From positions 10,709,107 through 10,773,106 of the forward strand of contig CM043877.1 in the NCBI GenBank assembly GCA_023846275.1: 64,000 nucleotides of DNA. Reading direction: 5' to 3'. Under the pieces are notes generated by a model, which had not been told where the DNA came from, searched no databases, and was given only the letters and a program-made list of their open reading frames with translations. Positions within the stretch are counted from its first letter, which is position 1; each line of letters starts with the position of its first letter. Positions 33,601-41,381 of the stretch are shown in pieces. The translations under genes and the position numbers were made by a program. The stretch comes from Vanilla planifolia (taxonomy: Eukaryota; Streptophyta; Magnoliopsida; Asparagales; Orchidaceae).

Positions 33601-36024
33601 GATTAGAATTATTAAGACTTAAATTTGTGTAGACTTTTTTTATGCAACGGTTATTATACATATTTAATCGATTAACAACATGAGTAATACTCCTTGCATT
33701 ACGCTATTTGCATTTGCACATTCTTTTTTAACATATATGGTTTCATATGATATTTTAGTGTTTGATGATCATATCAAAACATTACTTATTTTTATACCCT
33801 ATTTCTTTGTTGTTCATGAGTTAGCAAAATTGCATGTTATTTAATTTTTTTTTAAAACTTCTACTCATTTGATCATTTTATTGTCAACAAATTAGCATAA
33901 TGTGAGAATTGGATTTTATTAATGTTTTAAATATTTTTGTTTGGTCCATAAGTTTTGTCTTTAGTAATTTAAAATTCATGTTATTTTCACTCTTAAAAAA
34001 ACTTTTATATCAAATAAATAGAGATAGACTTGATTTTTTTGAACATTGACTCGCATTATATGCTTACTTCTTCTATTATAACATAGTTAAACCATTTAAC
34101 CATGAATCCATACTTAAATAGGCTGAATTTAAGCTCATTCCTTATATCCTATGATTTGAAGGTATATTACTTATGAATTCGAGCTATAACACTTTATCAC
34201 TATACTTGAATAATGAATGACATGAGGGATGGCAAGCATTTAGTAATGCATTTGAGTGCCTTGAGGGTACAAGACAAGGTTGGGTATCAATAGCTTTTAT
34301 AAATAGTTAGAATGCATAAAATCACAATCATGTTGGATAACACTAGCTCAAAAAGCTAGCATTGCGAGTTTAATACTTTAAGAAGATTATATGAAAATGG
34401 AATGTCTCATTGGCTTACTAGATGTGAGCCAAATAACAAACTCCATGCGACCCAAACATAAATGCCTTTTTGGATATTGATTTGGAATGTCATGTCTTAA
34501 ATCTCCTTATTTTTACACAAAAAAGGTCAACAATTTTAAATTATTAATATTCGAATACCGCATCAAAATTGGAGGCAATGAAACTCAATACTATAGCAAA
34601 GATGGCCACTAAAAAGTATTTATCATTACCAAAAAGCAATGTTTATAAACTATCGAAATGAAAAAAGAAATTGACTTTACCTGCTTTGGAAAATTTCAAG
34701 GCACGATTGTATGCTAAAACAGCCATCTCCTCTGCTATTTGTTGATTGGTATATTGCATGGGAACCTGAAAACTAGATGCAATAAGACAATACAGCTTAA
34801 ATAAGAGTTGACATTTCAAAGATGTATATCATGGACACATGTATGCCAAGTTAAATCAAAGATGGTGGGAAACCATAAGCTAAAATAACTTCTAAACACA
34901 ATATGCATCACAACCTACAAAGCATTTCAAAAATAGCCTAAAACTAAATATATCCACAACACAAAAGTTAAAAGTAAGTATATCATGTGCCTCAAAACAA
35001 TCTGGTTTGGAAGATGGAACACAACTTCTATTGTTAATATACTATGTGTAACTAGATTTTCTAACATTTAAGTAATAAAGTGTAAAATTTTACTTATGCA
35101 TTTCATCAACACATTTGATATTAGTATACCTTGATTGAGCAAAAACAATCAAAAGATAGTGTTTAATGTGGCTCATCCAAAAAGATTAACAAGAACTATT
35201 TTCATTCGGATAGAACATAAGGGATTCTTTTCAATCTACTATAAACACGCCCTATTTCGTCTACTATGCTGAACTCAAGATGATCCTCCTATTAGGAATA
35301 ACAACATTTGACGGTTCTAGCCAAAACAGGTCGGTGCTCTAGTAACAACCTGCCAAAAGACCACGTTTATTTTTCTTGGATGATTAGTGATAATGAGATT
35401 ATGATCCTTCTTCTTCAATAAATTCAAATGGCATCCAAAGGAATCAATTCTTACAAATATGAACCATGAACCATCTACTTCTGTTTTATCTCGGAACTTA
35501 AATCTAGCACATGCAGAACACAAGGCATGATAATACGAACTCTAGCAAAATAAATAATGAATTACGATGCAAGCAAGACTATTGTTCCAACCATAAAACT
35601 GAAGAACCACCTAGGGGGTAGTAAAACAAAGAAATCCAAAGTTGACCATATTATCTTTAAGAGACCCACTTTGCATTACAACATCAAGGCATTCACGGGA
35701 ACTAATACCTAATCACGAGACCATTTTTTTTTTTTTTTTTTTCTCTTCTTTCTGCGTAGAGATGTTACCTTGCCGAGCAACTGGATCATGGATGGCCTGG
35801 AGTAAGGCACGACAACTTCGAGGATTGTATTCGAAGCACCGGGCACCGACATAAGCCACCCTAATGCCTGCGAACGCAATCATTCGTCACATTCAAATCT
35901 CATCTGTTCATGGATATCAACGAGGGATGGAGAGAACCTGAGAAGCTCCTCCTGCCAGGAAGAGAACATATTGGGTGGGTTTCAAATGGATGGCCTCCAC
36001 CAAAGCGCGAACCCACCCTTCCAT
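560..36024 (-). CDS. CinA-like / nucleotidylyltransferase fusion protein (3' part off the window)
   Basis: Nine exons on the minus strand join in one frame: 35938-36024, 35769-35867, 34681-34765, 17120-17189, 9214-9274, 9070-9123, 7453-7609, 7279-7372 and 560-666 (814 nt, 271 codons plus one base). All introns are GT-AG. Residues 1 to about 118 resemble the C-terminal CinA/PncC domain (NMN deamidase family): a GGASQALGWLMSVPGAS stretch and GVGFTGS near residue 98. Residues 205-271 begin a nucleotidylyltransferase fold: GSFNPLHDGHL at 218-228 contains the nucleotide-binding HxGH (H224, H227), and SAINADKPPL follows at 247-256. From memory this architecture matches plant proteins annotated only as 'nucleotidylyl transferase superfamily' (Arabidopsis At2g01220 type, about 400 residues), so roughly the last third lies left of position 1, including the expected ISSTxxR motif. 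Inferred role: pyridine-nucleotide metabolism. The usual CinA ESCTGG motif is not conserved. The gene is unusually long because of transposon-filled introns. Confidence 0.9.
667..7278. other. intron 8 of the CinA/NMNAT-like gene (6.6 kb)
   Basis: AT-rich intron. The only interpretable content is a degraded Ty3/gypsy relic at about 3.7-4.3 kb, listed separately. The short frames at 2162-2418, 4240-4422, 6141-6335 and 6408-6590 have no recognisable protein character. Confidence 0.75.
3700..4270 (-). mobile_element. degraded Ty3/gypsy relic: gag fragment abutting an integrase C-terminus
   Basis: Read on the minus strand, 4235-4075 gives a gag-like series: VEVELSIYDG, then LLDQLETFFHLW, then an LxLHSLSSTIMLWF stretch resembling the LKLxGHAxxWW gag motif. 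Directly downstream, 4040-3760 gives LVQEKCKKR...VEKKTNV...LKAIWYGPF...VIKKINEN. This resembles the integrase end of gypsy Pol (HRxxxxFxVGDLVW...KLKxRxYGPFxVxxKINxNAY). Several stops and frame changes interrupt both parts. Protease, RT and RNase H are absent between them, so a large internal deletion is inferred. Sequence at 4661-4680 resembles the complement of a TTGGTATCA-type primer-site region, weakly. It sits in intron 8 in the sense orientation of the host gene. Confidence 0.5.
7279..7372 (-). CDS. CinA/NMNAT-like gene, exon 8 (HxGH motif)
   Basis: Codes Asp205 through Ser235 plus two bases. It contains LSGSFNPLHDGHLRL, the nucleotidylyltransferase signature with HxGH, residues 216-230. 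The acceptor is tttcag and the donor gtatac. Intron 7 (80 bp) separates it from exon 7. Confidence 0.9.
7453..7609 (-). CDS. CinA/NMNAT-like gene, exon 7
   Basis: Codes residues 153-204 plus one base (AIADACNVSGEFTSS...). The acceptor gagaag is preceded by a long pyrimidine tract (poly-T on this strand). Using gag instead would add one Lys. It is an acidic, Glu/Gln-rich linker ending just before the nucleotidylyltransferase domain. Confidence 0.86.
7610..9069. other. intron 6 of the CinA/NMNAT-like gene (1.5 kb)
   Basis: AT-rich intron with a TA/CA-rich low-complexity patch around 8150-8260. The minus-strand frames at 7721-7930 and 8062-8277 fall here and look like chance open frames. Nothing else is recognised. 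Confidence 0.7.
9070..9123 (-). CDS. CinA/NMNAT-like gene, exon 6
   Basis: Codes residues 135-152 (DLRTREEEDKISSHFLLK), phase 0 at both ends. The acceptor is ttttag and the donor gtataa. It looks like a charged helical linker. Intron 5 before it is 90 bp. Confidence 0.86.
9214..9274 (-). CDS. CinA/NMNAT-like gene, exon 5
   Basis: Completes Arg114 and codes residues 115-134 (FYLSTRTCNRLWSSNVTFIK). The acceptor is tgcccag and the donor gtgcat. It forms the last strand of the CinA-like domain and the start of the linker. Confidence 0.87.
10821..11386. repeat. tandem duplication, period about 287 bp
   Basis: Two diverged copies begin at 10821 and 11108 (both gttttgcatcttca). Shared landmarks include tcaccT(c/g)aagagac, atcaaattttagtatcaa, gctgtggttctgcaag and gaatgggaaata. 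The second copy ends near 11386. Copies differ by scattered substitutions and small indels, so this is an old duplication just upstream of the gypsy gag relic. Confidence 0.85.
11534..13720 (+). mobile_element. degenerate Ty3/gypsy retrotransposon relic (gag to RT)
   Basis: The plus strand shows, in order: a gag motif at 11534-11740 (LPIYDGKIKK...WIDPLEMYF) followed by HALMWWNTQL near 11730-11760; a Cys/His patch at 12330-12400 (CKHRKENGDTKDTCHHLH) reminiscent of a gag zinc knuckle; the entrance of gypsy RT at 12900-13068 (EINRQIAKFVGNGIIKPSSP); then 13270-13330 (LLMPLGFCNLTTTF, cf. MPFGLxNAPATF); YLDD at 13374-13385; and at 13485-13570 a KVKTIQE...SFFGAQ region matching the KVxxIxxWPxPxxxxexrSFLGL segment. 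Frameshifts, stops and a missing protease make it dead. It lies antisense to the host gene in intron 4. No LTR pair was found. Confidence 0.75.
11884..12171. repeat. tandem duplication, period 142 bp, inside the gypsy gag relic
   Basis: Copies start at 11884 and 12026 with caatcaatacagga. Nearly all of each unit is shared, including gtcaacaagtcaataacatg and gaatgtatttacttctcaac, with only a few substitutions. The copies are more similar than those of the 287-bp duplication, so the event is later and post-dates inactivation of the element. Confidence 0.9.
17120..17189 (-). CDS. CinA/NMNAT-like gene, exon 4
   Basis: Completes Gly91 and codes to residue 113 plus two bases of Arg114 (CAVFGVGFTGSLAST...). 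The acceptor is gaacag and the donor gtacac. GVGFTGS aligns with the conserved VTGIAGP-type loop of CinA. The exon lies 17.5 kb from exon 3, yet the codon phases still match. Confidence 0.88.
17350..17900 (-). mobile_element. gypsy reverse-transcriptase fragment
   Basis: On the minus strand 17554-17395 reads VKGILEEGAMKQSS..., then (next frame) VQKKDGG, then HIDYHSLNEITFKNK. This resembles the gypsy RT entrance (VxEMLxxGIIRPSSSP...LVKKKDGxWRMCIDYRALNxITxKxK). Upstream, to about 17.9 kb, weaker protease/RT spacer similarity continues. Several frame changes and stops are present. It lies just inside intron 3, sense to the host gene, and may be part of the same old insertion as the 3.7-kb relic family. 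Confidence 0.5.
19490..19563. repeat. perfect 37-bp tandem duplication
   Basis: The 37-bp unit beginning ctagccttcatcaaaatagg occurs at 19490-19526 and again at 19527-19563 without a mismatch. Its identity, against the decayed repeats around it, indicates a very recent slippage or repair duplication, or an assembly artefact. Confidence 0.95.
21915..22133 (-). other. LINE 3' untranslated region (approximate)
   Basis: After the ORF2 stop the minus strand reads an LLDDFLFDPP-like overlapping frame and then ttggcttaggcctttggta, a style seen at plant LINE 3' ends. The composition reverts to AT-rich by about 22.0 kb. No poly(A) or short tandem tail is evident, so the terminus may lie anywhere between about 21.9 and 22.06 kb. 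Confidence 0.5.
22134..26217 (-). pseudogene. LINE ORF2 (APE endonuclease - reverse transcriptase - RNase H), broken
   Basis: ATG 26217 opens the APE domain (WNIRGIRDKKSR...). A frameshift near 25915 leads into VYGP, AGDFNL, ERLDRAL and GSDHYPLL. Another near 25120 leads into the RT: KAPGMDGISAEF, NQFCPIGPCNVIYK, FVPGRSI, KIDMEQTYDS, GLQQGCPLSPY. A third near 24195 leads to the catalytic HLLFADDILMY. That frame meets an in-frame TAG at 23411-23409 and continues through a zf-RVT-like segment (FKWIWKLKVAPRIRMFMWR...) into RNase H (WIKINCDATVGD, CEAMEVQAILEAL). There is another in-frame stop at about 22367-22365, then HTDS and HVRRERN. The frame finally closes at a TAA at 22136-22134. RT residues (FADD) and RNase H acidic residues are present, so damage is mainly frameshifts and stops. 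Confidence 0.93.
26455..28423 (-). pseudogene. LINE ORF1 (DUF4283 / CCHC zinc-knuckle protein), frameshifted
   Basis: The main frame runs from ATG 28423 to 26978 (481 residues). A Lys/Ser-rich basic N-terminus and acidic spacer are followed (residues about 205-390) by a DUF4283-like domain (LVGRVFGNSLPFHV...RIL...F...W...GPW). Then comes a canonical zinc knuckle C-x2-C-x4-H-x4-C at C392, C395, H400 and C405. The expected C-terminal part (GFGPWMIVPPRRR, cf. GPWM-V-RRRR of plant LINE ORF1) is found only in another frame, ending at 26455, so a frameshift lies near 27000-27060. ORF1 proteins of this class bind the element RNA and accompany it to the target. This copy would give a truncated product. 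Confidence 0.9.
28424..28830 (-). other. LINE 5' leader region (GC-rich)
   Basis: Upstream of ORF1 on the minus strand, the sequence remains GC- and CpG-rich to about 28830 and then drops abruptly to AT-rich intron. This is the expected place for the internal promoter of an L1-type element. It contains an 18-bp self-complementary CG run (28538-28555) and CAG/CAA-rich tracts around 28440-28520. The exact 5' end is not determined. Confidence 0.6.
28538..28555. repeat. 18-bp perfect palindrome, alternating CG core
   Basis: tatgcgcgcgcgcgcata equals its own reverse complement and consists of twelve alternating G/C bases flanked by tat/ata. It lies 115 bp upstream of LINE ORF1. Alternating purine-pyrimidine CG tracts can adopt Z-DNA. 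Any regulatory role is speculation. Confidence 0.9.
29430..30230. repeat. unassigned GC-richer repetitive block in intron 3
   Basis: A segment about 800 bp long with higher GC than the intron and recurrent words: taggcaca at 29588, 29637 and 29688 (spacing about 50 bp), and several ggtcaacacg / gtcggc / gtgggtc motifs between 29650 and 29830. It includes short frames on both strands with no recognisable domain. It could be an LTR or a non-autonomous element beside the LINE. No inverted or direct termini were found. Confidence 0.5.
30854..31410. repeat. degenerate minisatellite, about 59-bp unit, about ten copies
   Basis: Successive units start near 30854, 30908, 30968, 31022, 31079, 31139, about 31195, 31261, 31319 and 31384. 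Each runs roughly gagattactccctaccttg, then a ggctctaaccccaactat-like middle, then gaatcaagtcataagt. Unit length varies about 54-65 bp and copies are strongly diverged, so it is an old array within intron 3. Confidence 0.8.
34681..34765 (-). CDS. CinA/NMNAT-like gene, exon 3
   Basis: Codes residues 63-90 plus the first base of codon 91 (VPMQYTNQQIAEEMAVLAY...). It is preceded by tttcag and followed by gtaaag. The AEEMA helix corresponds to the SEETAEEMA-type helix of CinA. Confidence 0.88.
34766..35768. other. intron 2 of the CinA/NMNAT-like gene (1.0 kb)
   Basis: Ordinary AT-rich intron. A run of about 20 T lies at 35727-35745, just 3' of the exon 2 donor on the minus strand (poly-A in the sense strand). 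The 68-codon minus frame at 35317-35523 has no recognised domain. Confidence 0.75.
35769..35867 (-). CDS. CinA/NMNAT-like gene, exon 2
   Basis: Codes residues 30-62 (ALGWLMSVPGASNT...). It is preceded by ttcgcag and followed by gtaaca, phase 0 at both ends. The VPGAS motif and a following PYS pair with bacterial CinA VPGSS and the downstream YS. Intron 1 is only 70 bp. Confidence 0.88.
35938..36024 (-). CDS. CinA/NMNAT-like gene, exon 1
   Basis: Codes residues 1-29 starting at ATG 36024-36022 (MEGWVRALVEAIH...). It ends in phase 0 at CAG followed by gttctc. It carries the start of the CinA-like domain, ending in AGGASQ. The exon is GC-richer than the surrounding introns. Confidence 0.88.
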
Positions 36025-39000
36025 TTCTCCTCCGTGAACAACTGATCTTTCCCCGACGCCCTATTGGATGAAATGGGAAGAGATTTAGACCTTTTTTTTC
36101 TCAGTAACTGATGGAATTTATTATGTAGAATTTAATTCTCGGAAAAATATAAAAAAAATAATTGCCTTTTTAGGTGTCACTAGGTAACCATTTATGGTCT
36201 AAACATCTTAAATAATTTCTTTAATTAAATTCAATAATTTATTTATTAGCCAAATTTTTATTTACCTATAATATCTTTGTATGACATATAGCTTTCAATA
36301 AATTTACTCTCTTGTTCTTTCTTATTCTTACTAGTATGATCGCATTTGTGATTTATTAACGATACCATATTATACAATTATCTAGGTCACATTATTACAA
36401 AGAGAATTAAAGTTGTAGGTTGAGATAACATGTCCATCATTCAAGGATAATACAAGCATTGTCCTTGTATGATGGATTAAGCTATCGAGTTTATTGCACA
36501 AATGCAATATGGCATGACCTTGTATGATGGAGTTGTGGCATAATACATATGGTCATATTGGTATGATTATGATGATTTTATTGGAAAAGTTGGTAAAGTC
36601 AATGGCCATAATCATATTAATATGATGCATAAAGTCATGTTGGGTGATAAAGATAGTGATTTAATTAATGAATCTAACAAACTTATTAGATTGATCTTAT
36701 AATAGGTTTTATATGAACTATCATAAAATGATTATGTTGATCATATTAGATAATTAGTCAGAGTTATAAATAAAATAATTAAGTCTGGTGAAAGAAGAAA
36801 CTATGATCAGACATGTGGATTATGTAATATCGCACGATGCAATGACTTAGTGGTAAACTAATAACAGAAATGTACAATGTTGCCAAGGAAATCATGTCGT
36901 GTGAATAGAGGAATAATTTTTTTCTTGTGCTAAATGATGGAAGTAATCATAATAATATTTTTGGTTCATAAGGTAGCAAAATAAAGAAAGAATATAAATT
37001 ATATAATATGATGGTCTTAATCATATTAAATGATCAATGAGCAATATGAATTATGATAACATAGAGTGGCATCATATCGTACAATCCCAATGACAATAAA
37101 GTATGTGTAGAAGAAATAAAAATAACAAAGCGTTAGATTTGAAGATCGAAGTGTATGATCAAGTGATCATGCAATACAATATATATCACAATGTTTATCG
37201 ATGGAATAACCATATAGTATGATTATAAGAAACAATATAAGGGTATAAAAATTAATATTATTTTAGTTACTTACTAAACATACCACAAATAGAATATACA
37301 TTTAACTTTGTATATACATAATATTATAAAAAATTAAAGAAAGATTAAGATTAAAAAAAAGTCAACTCTAAGATTTAGATAACTAAATTTGATAATTATG
37401 ATGTAAATATACTAATTGATAATTTTATAAATTGACATTCTTTTATGTTATCATTAGTTTAAGCACCAATAATATTTCAATGTTTTCTTGCAAATATGAT
37501 AATTACATGTTTATTTTTATGGATTGCCATATTTTTATTTCATACATTATCAATCATCTTAGTCAAATATTATTCTTTTATGACATTATATGAAAACAAT
37601 ATTGACATGCAGCATAATGAAAAGTTATATAAGTTAATAAAGAAGTAAATGATTTGGAATGTGAATATCTAACATTTATGATAATCAATCGAGAATATGA
37701 AGTAAAATAATATAAAATGATTAGCATACCCCTAAAGATGTTATCTTCATATGTTATTAGACCATATTATAACATTACATGATAGTGATACCCATCTACG
37801 ACCACATAATATTGATGTAAATGATTAAAGCAAAGTTGACCCATATACATGATAAAGGGAAATGACAACACACCTATATCTATATGGTATTAATATACAT
37901 GATAAAGGATGATGATAGCCTATTAAAGTGAGAATACTCTTACGAGATTTCATATTACTAGTTCTAAAAGATAATAATATAAAAGAGAAATATTTGAGTT
38001 ATATATTAAGATTGAAATGAATGAAAAAATAATAGATTCAGCTTTAAAAAAATAAATGATTAAGTCTTATAAAAAAATAAAAAATATGAAAATAAAAGAA
38101 TGTACATGTGCATATTCATCTTTTATGTTAGATTTATTGGTTTTCTTATTTTATGACATATTTTATTATGATAATTTATTTTTTATTATCATGACACAGT
38201 TATATTCTTTCTATTATTGTATTATTTTTATATGTTTTGCTTTATTAAGTTATCTATTGAGTTATTTAGAGTTTTATTAATATGTATATAATATATAATT
38301 AATTTATTATATTGAAAGTTACGAACTCAGATATTATGAACAAAGATATTACTTAGTAGCTAATAGAGTAGTTGGTCTTTTATCTAATGATGAATTTTTA
38401 TAATATGTGCATATTTGGATTTGTAATGATTTTACATGATATTAGTTTTGTATTAGATGATTATATAATTGAATCACTTATTTATATTAATATTTTATCT
38501 AGTTTATATGATTAAATGATTAGTATTTAATTTAGTCTTATCATCAAATCTCTATCTAATATTTTTATATCCTTATATATTGATTTAATTATACATAATA
38601 TTTTATTTTTATTATGATTAAGTAAATGATAAGATAGAGCTTTGAGATCTTTAATCTAAAAGTTATTGAGATGCCTTCCCTACATGAGATTGAGTCATTA
38701 TTTGTAGCATTCATTAAGTGAATGGTATTATCTTGGATTAAGTGTTAACTAATTTTCAAGGGGTATCCTCTTAAACATCTATTGTGTCATAAGTTGTTGT
38801 AAAAAGCCAACATCTTATATATTTATGAATGAAGCATATGTTGTGCCCTTCAGAAGAGCACATATTGTGTGTAAATTATGGGATGTTTGAATTACCTTTG
38901 TGTGCATCAACAAGAAATATAATTGTTTGTGCAATATATAATCAATATTAGAACAAATTGGAATAACAAAAGATTGATCAATATTAGAAAAAATTGGGTA

Positions 39001-41252
39001 TCATGGTACTCGCTAAAACATCATGAAGCATACATTTTTTTAATCACAAGCAAAAATAAAACAAGTGAAAGCACACAACATAAATAATATTGATGCTATG
39101 CAAAATTATAATAACATAAACAAAACTAAAACATTTTGTACTAACATTCACTACTCTATTCTATAGACATACATAAAAATTAAGTATATAAAACATCTAA
39201 ATTAATAAGATTAATCATAGCACTTCTTTTTTATATGGTGTGTCTATTAGATCTAAAAATAAATAAAATACTCAAGTTAACTTAATATCATATCAATAAA
39301 CAAATTTAAAATAATAATATATTTTATGATAAAAAATTTTAATAATAGATATATGAATAACATATGAATAATAAATAGATATCTATGAGTATTTCATGTC
39401 ACTATAAAATGAGTATTGATAATCATGTTAAATCATTAAATACTATTTGTTTTCTTTTGTGGTATTGCTTTTAAACCACGTTTGCATTCTTAATCACCAT
39501 CATCCCATGCATCTACACCAAGCTTAGGGTATCTCACTCACTTAACTGTGCACATCACTACTTAGATATCACATCCCTGAGATATCTCATCGTATTTAGT
39601 ATTTTACACCATTATGTTCTTGTTGCTCAACTTTTAGTATATAAATTATTCATTGGATCAATAATATCATTGAGAGAAATTGCCATCATTAATCTTATTA
39701 AGCTCGAGACGAGACGCACAATTCAAAATGGAAACCTCTTTAACATATTTTCAAATCACACATTTAACTTTATTATTATATAGTAGTTATCTTCATTTTG
39801 CATATGAATCATTTTATATTTATTTTCTAAACCACTTAATATAGAATTTTAAAAAAAATATAATATAGACAAGCATTCACTAGCATTAAAAACATTCTAT
39901 AATCATATATAAGAATAGAAAAATTATTATTTTTGCAAAGATTAATACTTAAAAATTAACACAACAAAATGGTATTAGTTTTAGTTTTCTATCTCAAATT
40001 TACAATTAATCTTTACTTACTTATTAGAACATCTAAAAAATTATATTTGAAACCATTAAATATTTTTTCAACCACATAAGTTTCTAAACATATCAAAGAT
40101 TATCCACAATTTTTATTTTTTTTAAAGTTGCACAACTTGTTTAATAAAATATTTGCATGTACACTATCAAAGTGTTCTTTTTTCCTAATTCATTGTGTTT
40201 TTCATAGTAGAAATGTCATATCCTTTATTTTTTTTACTTTATTTATTTGATTTCCTATTATTACAATCAACAAATTTATGCCAACCACAATTTTTGATGA
40301 TAACAAATATTATTAATCTTTGTAAACTTTTTAATAAAAAACAAGAGTTTAAACATTAAAAATATAAAAAATTAAAAATGTTAAGAGAGCATTTGACTTA
40401 ATGATATTACTTGATTTGGTAGTACCTTTAAATGTCATTTTTGAAAAAAAATATAATTTTATCAATTAAAAATAAAATTAAGATGTCAATAAAATTCGAA
40501 CATTTATGTGTTGAATCATGTTGATATTAAAATAAATAATAAAAACTATTTAGATAATACTAAATTAAATGATAAAAAATATAAATAATTTTTAATTTAT
40601 ATCAATATATAAATATCGTTGTTATTTATGTATCATCATGTAAATATTATTCAATGAAATTACCTCAAAGCCTTTTTGAGCCCAAAATAATACAATTAAT
40701 ATTTAGGCATTTTTTATACACTATTTTTAAATTTAGATTTTTACATAAGAACTTCTCAAAACATAATTACAAACTTAACTAAGCATCATTTAAAAATACA
40801 TTTATTTTACTTTGTTTTTGCCAAAACTAAAAATATTTTTGTTATTTAACAAAAACTAATCATTTTCCATTAATGTTTTATTTATAATATATATTATTAA
40901 ATACTTAATTTAATAATAATATTAAAATTAATATTTTTAAATATTTTTTATTAATCAATTTAATATTTTAAAAAAAGGTATCAAACATAGCTATATTGTT
41001 TGAGCTATTCTTGATAAGCTAATGTTTGGTTATGGGCCATTTATGCTCTTTCTCGCCTTAGGCAAGAACGGGCCGCGAAATCCCAAACCAGTTTCTTTGT
41101 CGTTTAATTTTTCCGAACGATTTTTATCTGCAAATCGAAACGGAAGCAAGCAGCTGAAGAAACTCGAGGGAAATGGTGACCGTCGCCGAAACCGGTAGAT
41201 CCGAGATCTGACGGTTGCGAAACCTAGACAAACGGCTGCGGGCCGTGCCGGC
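36025..41252. other. divergent intergenic region between the CinA/NMNAT-like gene and AP1M
   Basis: 5.2 kb of very AT-rich DNA separating two genes that start in opposite directions, so it must contain both promoters. From 36.4 to 37.1 kb the word family (a)atcatatta / tatgatgg recurs many times, including two related segments with ccttgtatgatgga at about 36460 and 36510. No gene, LTR or TIR element is supported. The composition becomes GC-richer only in the last 250 bp before the AP1M start codon, marking its 5' UTR and proximal promoter. Confidence 0.75.
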
Positions 41253-41381
41253 ATGGCGGGTGCCGTCTCAGCACTCTTCCTCCTGGACATCAAGGGTCGC
41301 GTCCTCGTCTGGCGTGACTACCGTGGCGACGTGTCTGCCGTTCAAGCAGAGCGTTTCTTCACCAAGCTCATAGAAAAAGAG
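41253..41381 (+). CDS. AP1M: AP1M exon 1
   Basis: Residues 1-43, ending at Lys-Glu before gtaacg (phase 0). Distinctly GC-rich compared with later exons. Codes the first strands of the longin-like domain. Confidence 0.96.

Larger units (their letters stand above)
17190..34680. other. intron 3 of the CinA/NMNAT-like gene (17.5 kb)
   Basis: The largest intron. Contents listed separately: gypsy RT fragment (17.4-17.9 kb), 37-bp perfect duplication (19.49 kb), LINE (about 21.9-28.9 kb), GC-richer repeat block (29.4-30.2 kb) and 59-bp minisatellite (30.85-31.41 kb). The stretches 17.95-19.48, 19.57-21.9 and 31.42-34.68 kb are AT-rich. Their short frames (for example 31950-32171 minus) show no recognisable domains. 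Confidence 0.8.

Noticed and set aside
35727..35745. Run of T as a possible retrotransposon poly(A) tail on the minus strand
   Set aside because: It lies within a normal short intron next to an exon, with no element body or target duplication attached.
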